From NCBI RefSeq assembly GCF_010682065.1, contig NZ_JAAGWG010000002.1, positions 310,001-374,000 on the forward strand: a stretch of DNA of 64,000 nucleotides, given 5' to 3'. This DNA comes from Blastococcus saxobsidens. Its GTDB lineage: Bacteria > Actinomycetota > Actinomycetes > Mycobacteriales > Geodermatophilaceae. Below are positions 24,791-33,554 of this stretch, piece by piece. The notes beneath the pieces were generated by a model. It was not told the origin of the DNA and did no database searches. It worked only from the letters and a program-made list of their open reading frames with translations. The translations under genes were made by a program, and so were the position numbers. The stretch's first letter is position 1; each line of letters starts with the position of its first letter.

Positions 24791-25789
24791 GTGATCCAAC
24801 CGAGCCGGCTCTCCCTCCTCGACCGGTCCCGCACGCGCGAGGGCGAGCCGGACGACGCGGCGCTCGTCGCCGCCGTGGCCCGCGGGGCCCTTGCCGAGCA
24901 GCTCGGGTTCGACCGGTTCTGGGTCGCCGAGCACCACGGGGTCCCCGGCATCGCCGGTGCCGCGCCGGCGGTGCTGCTGGCCGCCGTCGCCGCCCGGACG
25001 ACGACCATCCGGCTCGGCTCGGCCGGCGTGATGCTGCCGCACCACCAGCCGCTCGTCGTCGCCGAGCAGTTCGCCACCCTCTCGGCCTTCGCGCCCGGCC
25101 GGATCGACCTCGGTCTGGGCCGGTCCCGTGGCTTCACCGCGCCGGTGCGCCGCGCGCTGCGGGAGACCGAGCACGACTTCGCCGCCGACCTCGCCGAGCT
25201 GCGCGCCTTCCTCACCGGCACCGCGGAGATCACGCTGCACCCGCAGCCGGCCGGCGCCGTGCCGCTGCACGTGCTCGCCACCGGCAGCGGCCTGCAGGTC
25301 GCCGCCGAGCTCGGGCTGCCGGTGATCGTCGGCGGCCCGGTACTGGGCGTGGCCGGCGACCCCGGACCGGGGCTCGAGGCGCTGGCCGGTTACCGGCGCG
25401 CCTTCCGCCCGTCGGAGCAGCAGCCGGAGCCGCGGGTGTCGATCAGCCTGGACGTGCTGGTCGCCGACACCGCCGCCGAGGCCGCCGACCTGCTGCTGCC
25501 CGAGGCGTGGGCCATGGCGCGGTCACGGACGGAGGGGGCCTTCCCCGCGCTCGAGCCGGTGTCCGCCGTCCGCGCCGCCTCCCGCACGCCCCGCCAGCAG
25601 CAGTACCTGGAGCAGACCGCCGCCGCGGCGATCGCCGGCACCCCGGCCCAGGTGGAAGGCCGACTGGCCCAGCTCCTCGAGCGCACCGGCGCCGCCGAGC
25701 TGGTCGCCAGCAGCAGCACGTTCGACCGCGACGCCCTGGCCGCCTCCGACGCCGCACTCGCCGTGATCTTCGGCGCGCGGCTCAGCTGA
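24791..25789 (+). CDS. Luciferase-like (LLM) flavin-dependent oxidoreductase
   Basis: 332 residues, TIM-barrel bacterial-luciferase family of the MsnO8 type: WVAEHHGVPGIAG near residue 46, LGSAGVMLPHHQPLVVAEQFATL, and GRIDLGLGRS. It should use FMN or F420; the short family is usually FMN-linked. Substrate unknown. The GTG at 24791 is the only start that keeps the barrel's first strand. Convergent with the transhydrogenase gene (6-bp gap). Confidence 0.88.
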   Translation: MIQPSRLSLLDRSRTREGEPDDAALVAAVARGALAEQLGFDRFWVAEHHGVPGIAGAAPAVLLAAVAARTTTIRLGSAGVMLPHHQPLVVAEQFATLSAFAPGRIDLGLGRSRGFTAPVRRALRETEHDFAADLAELRAFLTGTAEITLHPQPAGAVPLHVLATGSGLQVAAELGLPVIVGGPVLGVAGDPGPGLEALAGYRRAFRPSEQQPEPRVSISLDVLVADTAAEAADLLLPEAWAMARSRTEGAFPALEPVSAVRAASRTPRQQQYLEQTAAAAIAGTPAQVEGRLAQLLERTGAAELVASSSTFDRDALAASDAALAVIFGARLS

Positions 25790-25795
25790 GGCCGA

Positions 25796-27085
25796 TCACC
25801 ACATCGACATCGACCGGCGGAAGATGCCGGCCAGGTCGTCCTCGGTGACCGCCTTGGGTGAGGTGGCCAGCAGCCGCTGCTGCTTCATCGTGCCGTCGAC
25901 CAGGTCGGGGATGTCGCCCTCGTCGAACCCGACGGCGCCGATCCCGTTCGGCATGTCGATGTCGCGCATGAGGTCGGCCAGCACCGTGGGCAGGAACTCG
26001 GCGAGGTCGGACGGGCGGTCGGCGCCCGGGGCCAGCAGCTCGGCGGCCCGGACGTGCCGCTCGGGCGAGGCGTCGAAGGTGAACCGGAAGGCCTCCGGCG
26101 CGGTGAGCGACACCGACATCCCGTGCGGGACCATCGCCTCCCCGCCCGGGTAGTCCTTGGGGTGGAAGTCCTTCACCTGCCCGGCGATCGGATAGGCGTT
26201 GGCGTGCGGGATGTGCACTCCGGCGTTGCCGAACCCCATGCCGGCGAACGTCGCCGCGATCGCCATGTCCGAGCGCGCCTGGGCGTCCTCGCCGTTGCGG
26301 ACGGCGGTGCGGAAGGAGCCGGCCAGCAGCGACAGCGCCTTCTCCGACCACATGTCCGATATCGGGTTGGAGCCGCAGTAGGGCACCCGCTGGTCCGGCG
26401 TCCGGTGGTCGTAGGTCGTGTACCAGCGCGCGGTGTAGCTCTCCAGCGCGTGGCAGAGGATGTCCATGCCCGAGGCGGCGGTGACGCCGGCCGGCTGGGT
26501 GAACGTCAGGTCCGGGTCGATGACGGCGAGGGTCGGCCGCAACCGGGCGTGGCTGATCCCGGTCTTCACCCGGGCCGAGATCACGTCCATCACGCAGATC
26601 GTCGTGCTCTCCGAGCCGGTGCCCGTCGTCGTCGGCACCGCCACCAGCGGCTTGAGCTGCTCCGACGGGGCCTGCCCCTTCCCCACCGGCACGTTGACGT
26701 AGTCCATGAGCTCACCCGGGTTCGTGGTGAGCAGGTTGATCGCCTTGGCGGTGTCGATGCTCGACCCGCCGCCGACGGCGACGAACGCGTCCCACGGCCC
26801 GCTCGAGCGCGCCTCCTCGATGGCGGCGACCAGGCTGACGTCGGTCGGCTCGACGTGCACCCCGTCGAAGACCCGCGCCTCGATGCCGAACTGGGCCATC
26901 TGGTCGGCCACCCGCTGCGGGTGACCGGTGGCCGCCACCCCCGGATCGGTCACCACCAGGACCCGCTTCACCCCGTACCGGCTGAGGTCGTAGCCGATCT
27001 CGTCGGACGCCCCGTTGCCGAACTTCAGCTGCGGTGCGCCGTAGGTGAAGACGGTCTCAGGAGTACCGCTGACGGTGCTGGTCAT
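25796..27085 (-). CDS. Iron-containing alcohol dehydrogenase, hydroxyacid-oxoacid transhydrogenase type
   Basis: 429 residues. The Rossmann part has AVGGGSSIDTAKAINLL, followed by the group III ADH metal-binding region (SGMDILCHALESYTARW, AGVHIPHANAYPIAG, PHGMSVSL). The long form, with YVNVPVGKG, YCGSNPISD and the late EDDLAGIF, matches ADHFE1-like transhydrogenases that pass hydride from 4-hydroxybutyrate-type acids to 2-oxoglutarate. Assignment to this subgroup is by pattern. Divergent from a cyclase/acyl-CoA ligase operon across an inverted repeat, which suggests one pathway under one regulator. Confidence 0.85.
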   Translation of the reverse strand: MTSTVSGTPETVFTYGAPQLKFGNGASDEIGYDLSRYGVKRVLVVTDPGVAATGHPQRVADQMAQFGIEARVFDGVHVEPTDVSLVAAIEEARSSGPWDAFVAVGGGSSIDTAKAINLLTTNPGELMDYVNVPVGKGQAPSEQLKPLVAVPTTTGTGSESTTICVMDVISARVKTGISHARLRPTLAVIDPDLTFTQPAGVTAASGMDILCHALESYTARWYTTYDHRTPDQRVPYCGSNPISDMWSEKALSLLAGSFRTAVRNGEDAQARSDMAIAATFAGMGFGNAGVHIPHANAYPIAGQVKDFHPKDYPGGEAMVPHGMSVSLTAPEAFRFTFDASPERHVRAAELLAPGADRPSDLAEFLPTVLADLMRDIDMPNGIGAVGFDEGDIPDLVDGTMKQQRLLATSPKAVTEDDLAGIFRRSMSMW

Positions 27086-27147
27086 GACTTCCCCCGGGGC
27101 TGGGTGGGCCGACGTCGGACTGCCCCGAACCTTTCAGATTCCCGTGA

Positions 27148-27177
27148 TTGACACCACAGGGGGGTCGTGGTGGTGTC
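27148..27177. promoter_or_regulatory. Inverted repeat and -35 box in the divergent promoter region
   Basis: GACACCAC (27150-27157) and GTGGTGTC (27170-27177) form an 8-bp inverted repeat. The left arm overlaps a perfect TTGACA (27148-27153) reading toward the cyclase gene. The -10 at 17 bp (TGGTGT) is poor. A regulator binding here could control both directions; none is encoded nearby. Confidence 0.45.
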
Positions 27178-27216
27178 GGTGCACCCCGTCCGCGCTCCCA
27201 GCCCCTGGAGGCCCCC

Positions 27217-28182
27217 GTGACCGACACCCCCGCCGCCCCCTACCTCGGCGACCTGCTCAAGGACTCGCCGACCAACTGGGGCAAGTGGGGTCCGGACGAC
27301 GAGGTCGGGGCGCTGAACTACCTCGGGCCGGAGCAGGTCCTCGCCGCGGTGAAGCTGGTGAGCTCGGGCAAGGTCTTCACGCTGCAGCGACTCATCGGCG
27401 ACCCCAAGGGCGACCCGGTGTGGCCGGGCCGCACCCCCGCCGTCCGCACCCAGGTGCTCGACGAGAGCGACTGGGACGAGGGCGGCAAGGGCGCGGAGTA
27501 CCCGGGCGGGCTGCACTACGCCGACGACAAGATCGACGCCTACCTGCAGGGCTCCACGCAGTACGACGCCCTCGGCCACCTCTGGTACGACGGCAAGATC
27601 TGGAACGGCTTCGACGCCCGCACCACCGTGGGCGGTCTGGAGAAGGCCAGCGTCGAGCCGATCGCGCAGCGCGGCGTCGTCGGCCGGGCGGTGCTGCTGG
27701 ACATGGCCCGCTTCCGCGGCAAGGCCACCCTCGACAAGGGCGAGACGTTCACCCACGAGGACCTCGTCGCCTGCGCCGAGGCCCAGGGCACCCCGATCCA
27801 GAAGCGCGACATCCTCGTCGTCCGGACGAACTTCCTGCAGCTGTTCCACGAGCAGGGCGAGGCGTTCTACGAGGGCTTCAACGAGCCGGGCCTGGTCTAC
27901 AGCCCGGAGCTGGTGCAGTGGTTCCAGGACATGGAGATCCCCAACCTGGTCACCGACACCATCGCCAACGAGGTCACCTTCGACCCGAACAACGGCGTCG
28001 CCCTGGTGCTGCACAACGCGCTGATGCGCAACCTCGGCGTCACCCTCACCGAGATCGCCGACCTGGAGAAGCTGGCCGCCGACTGCGCCGAGGACGGCCA
28101 GTACGCCTTCCTCTACGTCGCCGCCCCGCTGAAGGTCGCCAAGGCCGCCGGCACCCCGGTCAACCCCGTCGTCATCAAGTAG
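27217..28182 (+). CDS. Cyclase-family hydrolase
   Basis: About 321 residues of the metal-dependent cyclase/kynurenine-formamidase-like family. The metal motif normally HxGTHxDxxxH reads QGSTQYDALGHLW here, so the first His is Gln while Asp and the last His stay; this variant is common in the longer plant/actinobacterial-type branch. It probably hydrolyses an amide or lactone. The GTG start (TDTPAAPYL) has GGAG seven bases upstream. It is followed after 9 bp by an acyl-CoA ligase, so both should act in one pathway. Confidence 0.82.
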   Translation: MTDTPAAPYLGDLLKDSPTNWGKWGPDDEVGALNYLGPEQVLAAVKLVSSGKVFTLQRLIGDPKGDPVWPGRTPAVRTQVLDESDWDEGGKGAEYPGGLHYADDKIDAYLQGSTQYDALGHLWYDGKIWNGFDARTTVGGLEKASVEPIAQRGVVGRAVLLDMARFRGKATLDKGETFTHEDLVACAEAQGTPIQKRDILVVRTNFLQLFHEQGEAFYEGFNEPGLVYSPELVQWFQDMEIPNLVTDTIANEVTFDPNNGVALVLHNALMRNLGVTLTEIADLEKLAADCAEDGQYAFLYVAAPLKVAKAAGTPVNPVVIK

Positions 28183-28191
28183 CCCCGGCTC

Positions 28192-29844
28192 ATGAGTGCC
28201 TACGACGAGCGCCCCTGGCTGGCGCTCTACGGCGAGCAGCCAGCCGACTACGACGTCGAATTCGGCAACGCGCTGGAGATGTTCCGCGCCGGGGTCGCCC
28301 GCGACCCCGGCGCGGTGGCGCTGCGCTACTTCGACGGCGTCGTCACCCGGGCCGAGCTCGACGAGCTCAGCGACGGCCTCGCCGCCGGCCTGCTCGCGAA
28401 CGGCTTCTCACCGGGCGACCGGCTGGCGGTCTACCTGCAGAACGTGCCGCAGTTCGTCATCGCGATGGTCGCCGCCTGGAAGGCCGGCGGGGTCATGGTG
28501 TCGATCAACCCGATGAGCCGGCAGCGGGAGCTGGACTACCTGCTCAAGGACTCCGGCGCGACGGTGCTCGTCTCGCTGGAGGCGCTGTACGACTCGGTGG
28601 CCCGGGAGGTGGTCCCGGGCACCGATGTGCGCCTGGTCCTCACCACCAGCGAGCTGGAGTTCCAGACGCGGAACGACGAACGGCTCTTCGCCGGGATGAG
28701 CCGGCAGCGGCACGAGGGGACGACGGACTTCTCGGAGTTCATCGCCACCCACCGCGGCACGACCCCGCCCCCGGTGGAGCTGGGCGCGGACGACGTCGCC
28801 TTCCTGACCTACACGTCGGGGACGACGGGCGTGCCCAAGGGCGCGATGAACACCCACCGCAACGTCGTCTTCACCGCGCAGGTCTACCGCGACTGGGTGC
28901 ACGCCGGACGCGACGGCGGGGCGATCTTCGGCATCGCCCCGCTGTTCCACATCACCGGGCTGATCGGGCACATCGCGGTCAGCATGCTGGTGCCGGCACC
29001 CCTGGTGCTGGCCTACCGGTTCGAACCGCAGGTGGTGCTCGACGCGTTCGCCGAGCACCGGCCGACGTTCACCATCGGCGCGATCACCGCCTTCACCGCC
29101 CTGCTCAACGCGCCGGGCTTCGCCCGGGACCACTTCGCGTCGTTCGAGTCGATCTACTCCGGCGGGGCGGCCATCTCCCCCACCGCCGAGCAGAACTTCA
29201 AGGCCGCGACGGGCAAGCAGGTGCACAACGCCTACGGCCTGACGGAGACGACGTCGCCGATGACGGTGACGCCGTTCGGCTCCCCCTCCCCGGTCGACCC
29301 GACGTCGGGCGCGCTGTCGGTGGGCGTGCCGGCGCCCAACACGGTCGTCCGCATCCAGGACGACGACGGCAACGACCTGCCCCTGGGCGAGGTGGGCGAG
29401 ATCGTCGCCGCCGGTCCGCAGGTGGTGGCGGGTTACTGGGGCAAGCCGGACGAGACCGCCGCGAACCTGCCGGGCGGGGCGCTGAAGAGCGGTGACGTCG
29501 GCTTCATGAACGCCGAGGGCTGGGTGTTCATCGTCGACCGCAAGAAGGACATGATCAACGCCTCGGGCTACAAGGTCTGGCCGCGCGAGGTCGAGGACGT
29601 GCTGGCCGAGCACCCGGCGGTGCGCGAGTCCGCGGTGGTCGGCGTCCCGGACGAGAAGCGCGGCGAGACGGTGAAGGCCTTCGTCAGCCTGAAGCCGGGG
29701 GCGACGGTGACCGAGGGCGACCTCATCGCGCACTGCAAGGAGCGGATGGCCGCCTACAAGTACCCGCGCAGCGTCGTGCTGGTGGACGAGCTGCCCAAGA
29801 CCGTCACCGGCAAGATCCTGCGCCGGGAGCTGCGCGACCGGTAG
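28192..29844 (+). CDS. Acyl-CoA synthetase (AMP-forming)
   Basis: 550 residues of the ANL superfamily. The motifs are complete: FLTYTSGTTGVPKGAM (P-loop), NAYGLTETTS, GDVGFMNAEGWVFIVDRKKD with the hinge Asp, and the catalytic Lys in PKTVTGKILRREL. It activates a carboxylic acid to its CoA thioester via acyl-AMP. It is coupled to the cyclase-family gene and faces the transhydrogenase, suggesting a carboxylate released by the cyclase is its substrate, which is inference. Confidence 0.93.
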   Translation: MSAYDERPWLALYGEQPADYDVEFGNALEMFRAGVARDPGAVALRYFDGVVTRAELDELSDGLAAGLLANGFSPGDRLAVYLQNVPQFVIAMVAAWKAGGVMVSINPMSRQRELDYLLKDSGATVLVSLEALYDSVAREVVPGTDVRLVLTTSELEFQTRNDERLFAGMSRQRHEGTTDFSEFIATHRGTTPPPVELGADDVAFLTYTSGTTGVPKGAMNTHRNVVFTAQVYRDWVHAGRDGGAIFGIAPLFHITGLIGHIAVSMLVPAPLVLAYRFEPQVVLDAFAEHRPTFTIGAITAFTALLNAPGFARDHFASFESIYSGGAAISPTAEQNFKAATGKQVHNAYGLTETTSPMTVTPFGSPSPVDPTSGALSVGVPAPNTVVRIQDDDGNDLPLGEVGEIVAAGPQVVAGYWGKPDETAANLPGGALKSGDVGFMNAEGWVFIVDRKKDMINASGYKVWPREVEDVLAEHPAVRESAVVGVPDEKRGETVKAFVSLKPGATVTEGDLIAHCKERMAAYKYPRSVVLVDELPKTVTGKILRRELRDR

Positions 29845-29874
29845 GGCGACCGTCGAGGGGGTAGGAAGGCCTCC

Positions 29875-31101
29875 GTGAGCGCCGACACCGGACCCCGCAC
29901 CCGGATCATCGCGGGCCGCTACGCGCTCGGCGACATGCTCGGGCAGGGCGGGATGGGGACCGTCTGGCTGGCGACCGACCTGGTCCTCGAACGCCGGGTG
30001 GCGCTCAAGGAGGTCACCTTCTCGCTGCACGTCACCGAGGAGGAGCGCGCCGTCCTCCGCGAGCGCACGATGCGCGAGGCGCGGGCCGCCGGCCGGCTGG
30101 AGCACCCGCACGTCACCACGGTCTACGACGTGGTCGAGGAGAGCGGCAAGCCCTGGCTCGTCATGAAGCACGTCGACGCCCGCAGCCTGCAGGAGATCCT
30201 GGAGGAGCAGGGGCCGCTGCCGCCCGCCGCAGCTGCCCGCATCGGGCTGGACGTGCTCGACGCGCTGGAGGCCGCGCACGAGATCGGCATCGTGCACCGG
30301 GACGTCAAGCCGGCCAACGTGCTGGTGGGCGAGGACGGCTCCGGCTGCCTCACCGACTTCGGGATCGCCACCACCACCGGGGACTCCAGCCTGACCACCC
30401 ACGGCGCGCTGATCGGTTCGCCGTCCTACATGGCACCGGAACGCGCCTACGGCGACGAGCCGCGCCCGCCCGTCGACCTGTGGTCGCTGGGCGCCACGCT
30501 CTACGCCGCGGTGGAGGGCCGCCCACCCTTCGACCGGGGCGAGGCCATGGCCACGCTGATGAGCGTCGTGTCCGAGCACCCGGCCCCGATGCTCCGGGCC
30601 GGGCCCCTGGAGCCGGCCCTCCAGGGGCTGCTCACCAAGGACCCCGCCCAGCGGAGCACCGCCGCCACCGCCCGGTCGCAGCTCGCCGCGGTGGCCAGGG
30701 GGCGGGCGCCCGCAGCCGCGCCGTCGTCCCCGCCGTCCTCCCCACCGCCGTCGGCACCGTCGTCCCCGCCCCCGCCGGCACCGCCCGGACCGGTCCGGGG
30801 CAACTCGGTGGAGCGCATCGACGCGGCGGACCTCCTGGCGCTGGCGTCCGCCTCCCGCGCCCTCCTCGGCTCCGTGGCCCGCGACGCCCGTGATCAGGCC
30901 CGGCACATGGCCGACCGCCGGCGCGAACGCAAGGGCGGCCCGCCCCCGGTGGCCGAGCCGCGCCCCGCGCCTCCCCCGGCCCGCCGCAGGAGGCGGTTCA
31001 AGCGCCGCTGGGTGGTCGTGCCGGTCCTCACCACCGTGCTGGTCCTGCTGGTCCTGCTCATCGGCGCGGCGCTCGCCCTCGGCGCCTTCATCGACCTGTG
31101 A
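29875..31101 (+). CDS. Membrane Ser/Thr protein kinase
   Basis: 408 residues. An intact Hanks-type kinase domain (about 15-275) has GQGGMGTVW, Lys45 in VALK, HRDVKPANV (Asp143), DFG 161-163 and SPSYMAPE. A Ser/Pro-rich linker follows, then a very basic juxtamembrane stretch and one membrane helix near 381-404. Only a few residues extend outside, so unlike PASTA kinases it has no sensor domain of its own. It starts 30 bp after the acyl-CoA ligase but is probably unrelated in function. Confidence 0.93.
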   Translation: MSADTGPRTRIIAGRYALGDMLGQGGMGTVWLATDLVLERRVALKEVTFSLHVTEEERAVLRERTMREARAAGRLEHPHVTTVYDVVEESGKPWLVMKHVDARSLQEILEEQGPLPPAAAARIGLDVLDALEAAHEIGIVHRDVKPANVLVGEDGSGCLTDFGIATTTGDSSLTTHGALIGSPSYMAPERAYGDEPRPPVDLWSLGATLYAAVEGRPPFDRGEAMATLMSVVSEHPAPMLRAGPLEPALQGLLTKDPAQRSTAATARSQLAAVARGRAPAAAPSSPPSSPPPSAPSSPPPPAPPGPVRGNSVERIDAADLLALASASRALLGSVARDARDQARHMADRRRERKGGPPPVAEPRPAPPPARRRRRFKRRWVVVPVLTTVLVLLVLLIGAALALGAFIDL

Positions 31102-31142
31102 CCGCCCGCGCGGATCGCCGCGGACTGCGGCAGGGTGGAGGC

Positions 31143-31280
31143 ATGACCGAGACGCCGCAGCCCCGCGACATCGCGCTCGAGCAGGAGACGCCGGAGATGG
31201 CCGCCGACCTCGAGGCGCAGAGCGACACCTCCCAGGCACCGCAGGGCGACGAGGCGGACGTCGAGGGCCACCCCTCCTAG
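31143..31280 (+). CDS. Small acidic protein of 45 residues
   Basis: The ATG at 31143 has GGTGGAGG immediately upstream. The product is 45 residues, strongly acidic (many Glu/Asp, almost no Lys/Arg), Gln-rich, probably disordered. No family recognised. It follows the kinase stop by 41 bp on the same strand and could be its partner or substrate (several Thr/Ser), but that is speculation. Confidence 0.5.
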   Translation: MTETPQPRDIALEQETPEMAADLEAQSDTSQAPQGDEADVEGHPS

Positions 31281-31327
31281 GCTCCGGCGTTCCTGGGCCC
31301 GGCTCGCCGAGGGCTCGGCCCGGCTCG

Positions 31328-32356
31328 TCAGCGCCCGGCGAGCTGCCTGGCGGGGATCCGCTGCCCGGCGACGTAGTAGAGCGTCGAGCCCTCCGGCACC
31401 GGGGTGTCCCAGGCCGGGCTGACCCGCAGGCCGTCGGGCCCCCGCAGCGCCAGCACGGTGGCACCGAAGGTCTGCCCGAACCAGATCTGGCAGTCACCGA
31501 AGGTGCGGTGCGCGAAACCGGCCGGCACGGTCGAGGAGTAGGTGTTGCCGTGCCCGTGGCTGCTCATCAGGTCCGCGTAGACCTGGGTGATGCCCGGGTC
31601 GGTCGCCTCCTCGGTGAGCAGGAACGGCATGTGCCACTGCACCGCCTGCACGCCGGGGCTGACGTAGCGCAGCGTGTCCCGCCGCTCCAGGTCGCGCAGC
31701 GCCGCCACGAGGTGCACCCCCGGGTGCGCGTGGTCGACGGCGACCGCCACCGCGAGCGTCTCGTTGTCGTCCCGGACATCGATCACCACGGTGCGCGCGG
31801 ACGGCACGCACGCCCGCTCCATGACGTCCACGTCGGTGAGGTCGCCGCGGACGAAGTGCACCGCCGGCTGGTCGGGCATCGGGTTCTCCAGGACGTCGTC
31901 CCAGGCGCACAGCGCCACCTCGGCGCGGCCCTCCGCGGTGAGCTCGGCGACGATCCGCTCGGTGCGCCCGGGCCAGTAGCCCAGCAGCACGACGTGGTCG
32001 GACAGGTCCAGGGGAACCACACCTCTCAGGCGCCGGCCCCGCAGTGACTGCAGGGCGTCGGACAGCCGGCTGAACAGCAGGGTCAGGGTGACGATGCCGC
32101 CCACGATCACGTAGGCGCCGACGACCCGTCCGCCGACCGAGCCGGGGAACACGTCGCCGTAGCCGACGGTCGCGGCCGTGACCAGGAAGTACCACCAGTA
32201 GGTGCCCACGGCGACGATGTCGCTGCCGGCCGGCTCCACCAGGGTCATCGCCAGCCAGCTGGTCAGGTAGACGAAGACGGCCACCGCCAGGGGCAGCCGC
32301 CAGCCGGTCAGGCGCCGCCGGAAGAACCGCGAGAAGCGGTGGAGCAGGAAGGGCAA
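31328..32356 (-). CDS. K+ channel protein with TrkA-N/RCK-type domain
   Basis: About 342 residues. Two membrane helices flank a pore loop with the K+ selectivity filter TVGYGD. A cytoplasmic RCK-like region follows, starting HVVLLGYWPGRTERIV, with a nucleotide-binding-like ERACVPSARTVVIDVRDDNETL. This makes a gated K+ channel. TTG at 32356 was chosen because AGGAGG lies four bases before it; an upstream TTG at 32389 adds 11 Pro-rich residues. It starts 35 bp downstream of the glycerate kinase gene on the same strand. Confidence 0.88.
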   Translation of the reverse strand: MPFLLHRFSRFFRRRLTGWRLPLAVAVFVYLTSWLAMTLVEPAGSDIVAVGTYWWYFLVTAATVGYGDVFPGSVGGRVVGAYVIVGGIVTLTLLFSRLSDALQSLRGRRLRGVVPLDLSDHVVLLGYWPGRTERIVAELTAEGRAEVALCAWDDVLENPMPDQPAVHFVRGDLTDVDVMERACVPSARTVVIDVRDDNETLAVAVAVDHAHPGVHLVAALRDLERRDTLRYVSPGVQAVQWHMPFLLTEEATDPGITQVYADLMSSHGHGNTYSSTVPAGFAHRTFGDCQIWFGQTFGATVLALRGPDGLRVSPAWDTPVPEGSTLYYVAGQRIPARQLAGR

Positions 32357-32390
32357 CGGACCTCCTGGGGCGGGATCGGGACGACGCAAG

Positions 32391-33527
32391 CTACCGCGGG
32401 CGGGCGGGCGGTGCAGCCATGATCACGCGCTCGGCGAGGTCCGCGAGCACCGCTGCGGGCTCGGCCAGGCACCGGTCGAGGTCGGGTTCCACGTCGGTGA
32501 GCGCGGAGGCGGCGGCGAAACCGGCCGCCTCCAGCCGGTCGGCAGGCAGCCGCACGGCACCGGCCAGCGCCACGCAGCGGACGCCGGCTGCCGCGGCCCG
32601 CCGCGCCACCTCGGCCGGCGCCTTGCCCCGCAGCGTCTGCTCGTCGAGCGTGCCCTCACCGGTGAGCACCAGGTCGGCGCCGCCCAGGGCCTCGTCCAGA
32701 CGGATCAGGTCGCAGACCAGCTCGGCGCCGGAGACGACCCGGGCGCCGAGCAGCGCCATGGCCCCGGCGGCCGTGCCGCCCGCCGCCCCGGCCCCCGGAC
32801 GGCGTTCCACCCACGCGCCGCTGGTGCGGGCCAGCAGCGACGCGTACCGGGCCAGGGCGGCGTCGAGGAGCTCGACGTCGTCCGGCGTCGCACCCTTCTG
32901 CGGGCCGAACACCGCCGCCGCCCCGGCCGGGCCGGTCAGCGGGTTGTCCACGTCGGTGGCGACGACGACCTCGGTCTCCCGGAGCCGGGGGTCGAGCCCG
33001 GCCGCGTCGATCCGCACCAGCGTCGCCAGCCCTCCGCCGCCGGGGCCGATCTCCGCGCCGGCGCCGTCCAGCAGCCGCGCCCCCAGGGCCTGCAACATCC
33101 CGGCGCCGCCGTCCGTGGTGGCGCTGCCGCCCAGACCGAGCACGATCCGCCGTGCGCCGTCGTCCAGGGCGGCGAGCACCAGCTCGCCCACTCCGCGGGT
33201 GCCGGCGGTGAGCGGCGCGGGCCGGGGAAGCAGGCCCAGCCCCGCCGCCGAGGCGAGCTCGAGCACCGCCGTCCCGCCGTCCACGGCGAACGTGGCCTCG
33301 ACCCTCCGCCCGTCCGGTCCGCCGACCTGCGCCGTCCGGGGGTGCCAGCCGGCCCGCAGGGCGGCCGCCACCGTGCCCTCTCCCCCGTCGGCCACCGGAC
33401 GCAGCACCAGCTCCGCGCCGGGCAGCACGCGACGGATGCCGGCGGCGATGGCTGCGGCGGCCTCGTCGGCCGGCAGGCTGCCCTTGAAGGAGTCCGGGGC
33501 GATGACGATGCGCACGCCGCGCAGCAT
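32391..33527 (-). CDS. Glycerate kinase (GarK/GlxK type)
   Basis: 378 residues of the glycerate kinase type 1 family: VRIVIAPDSFKGSLPADEAA at the start, ADGGEGTVAA, GLGGSATTDGGAGML, and TGEGTLDEQTLRGKAPAEVARRA near the end. It phosphorylates glycerate to 2-phosphoglycerate, as in glyoxylate/glycerate catabolism. The ATG at 33527 has GAGGGG upstream. No glyoxylate-pathway partner is adjacent. It is divergent from an acyl-CoA dehydrogenase with only 27 bp between starts. Confidence 0.92.
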   Translation of the reverse strand: MLRGVRIVIAPDSFKGSLPADEAAAAIAAGIRRVLPGAELVLRPVADGGEGTVAAALRAGWHPRTAQVGGPDGRRVEATFAVDGGTAVLELASAAGLGLLPRPAPLTAGTRGVGELVLAALDDGARRIVLGLGGSATTDGGAGMLQALGARLLDGAGAEIGPGGGGLATLVRIDAAGLDPRLRETEVVVATDVDNPLTGPAGAAAVFGPQKGATPDDVELLDAALARYASLLARTSGAWVERRPGAGAAGGTAAGAMALLGARVVSGAELVCDLIRLDEALGGADLVLTGEGTLDEQTLRGKAPAEVARRAAAAGVRCVALAGAVRLPADRLEAAGFAAASALTDVEPDLDRCLAEPAAVLADLAERVIMAAPPARPR

Positions 33528-33554
33528 GCCCCTCGTCGTCGTACTTTCGGGTGC

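Noticed and set aside
28408-31497. A 1029-codon minus-strand frame
   Set aside because: It is antisense to the acyl-CoA synthetase and kinase genes, which have intact catalytic motifs. The translated product is low-complexity.
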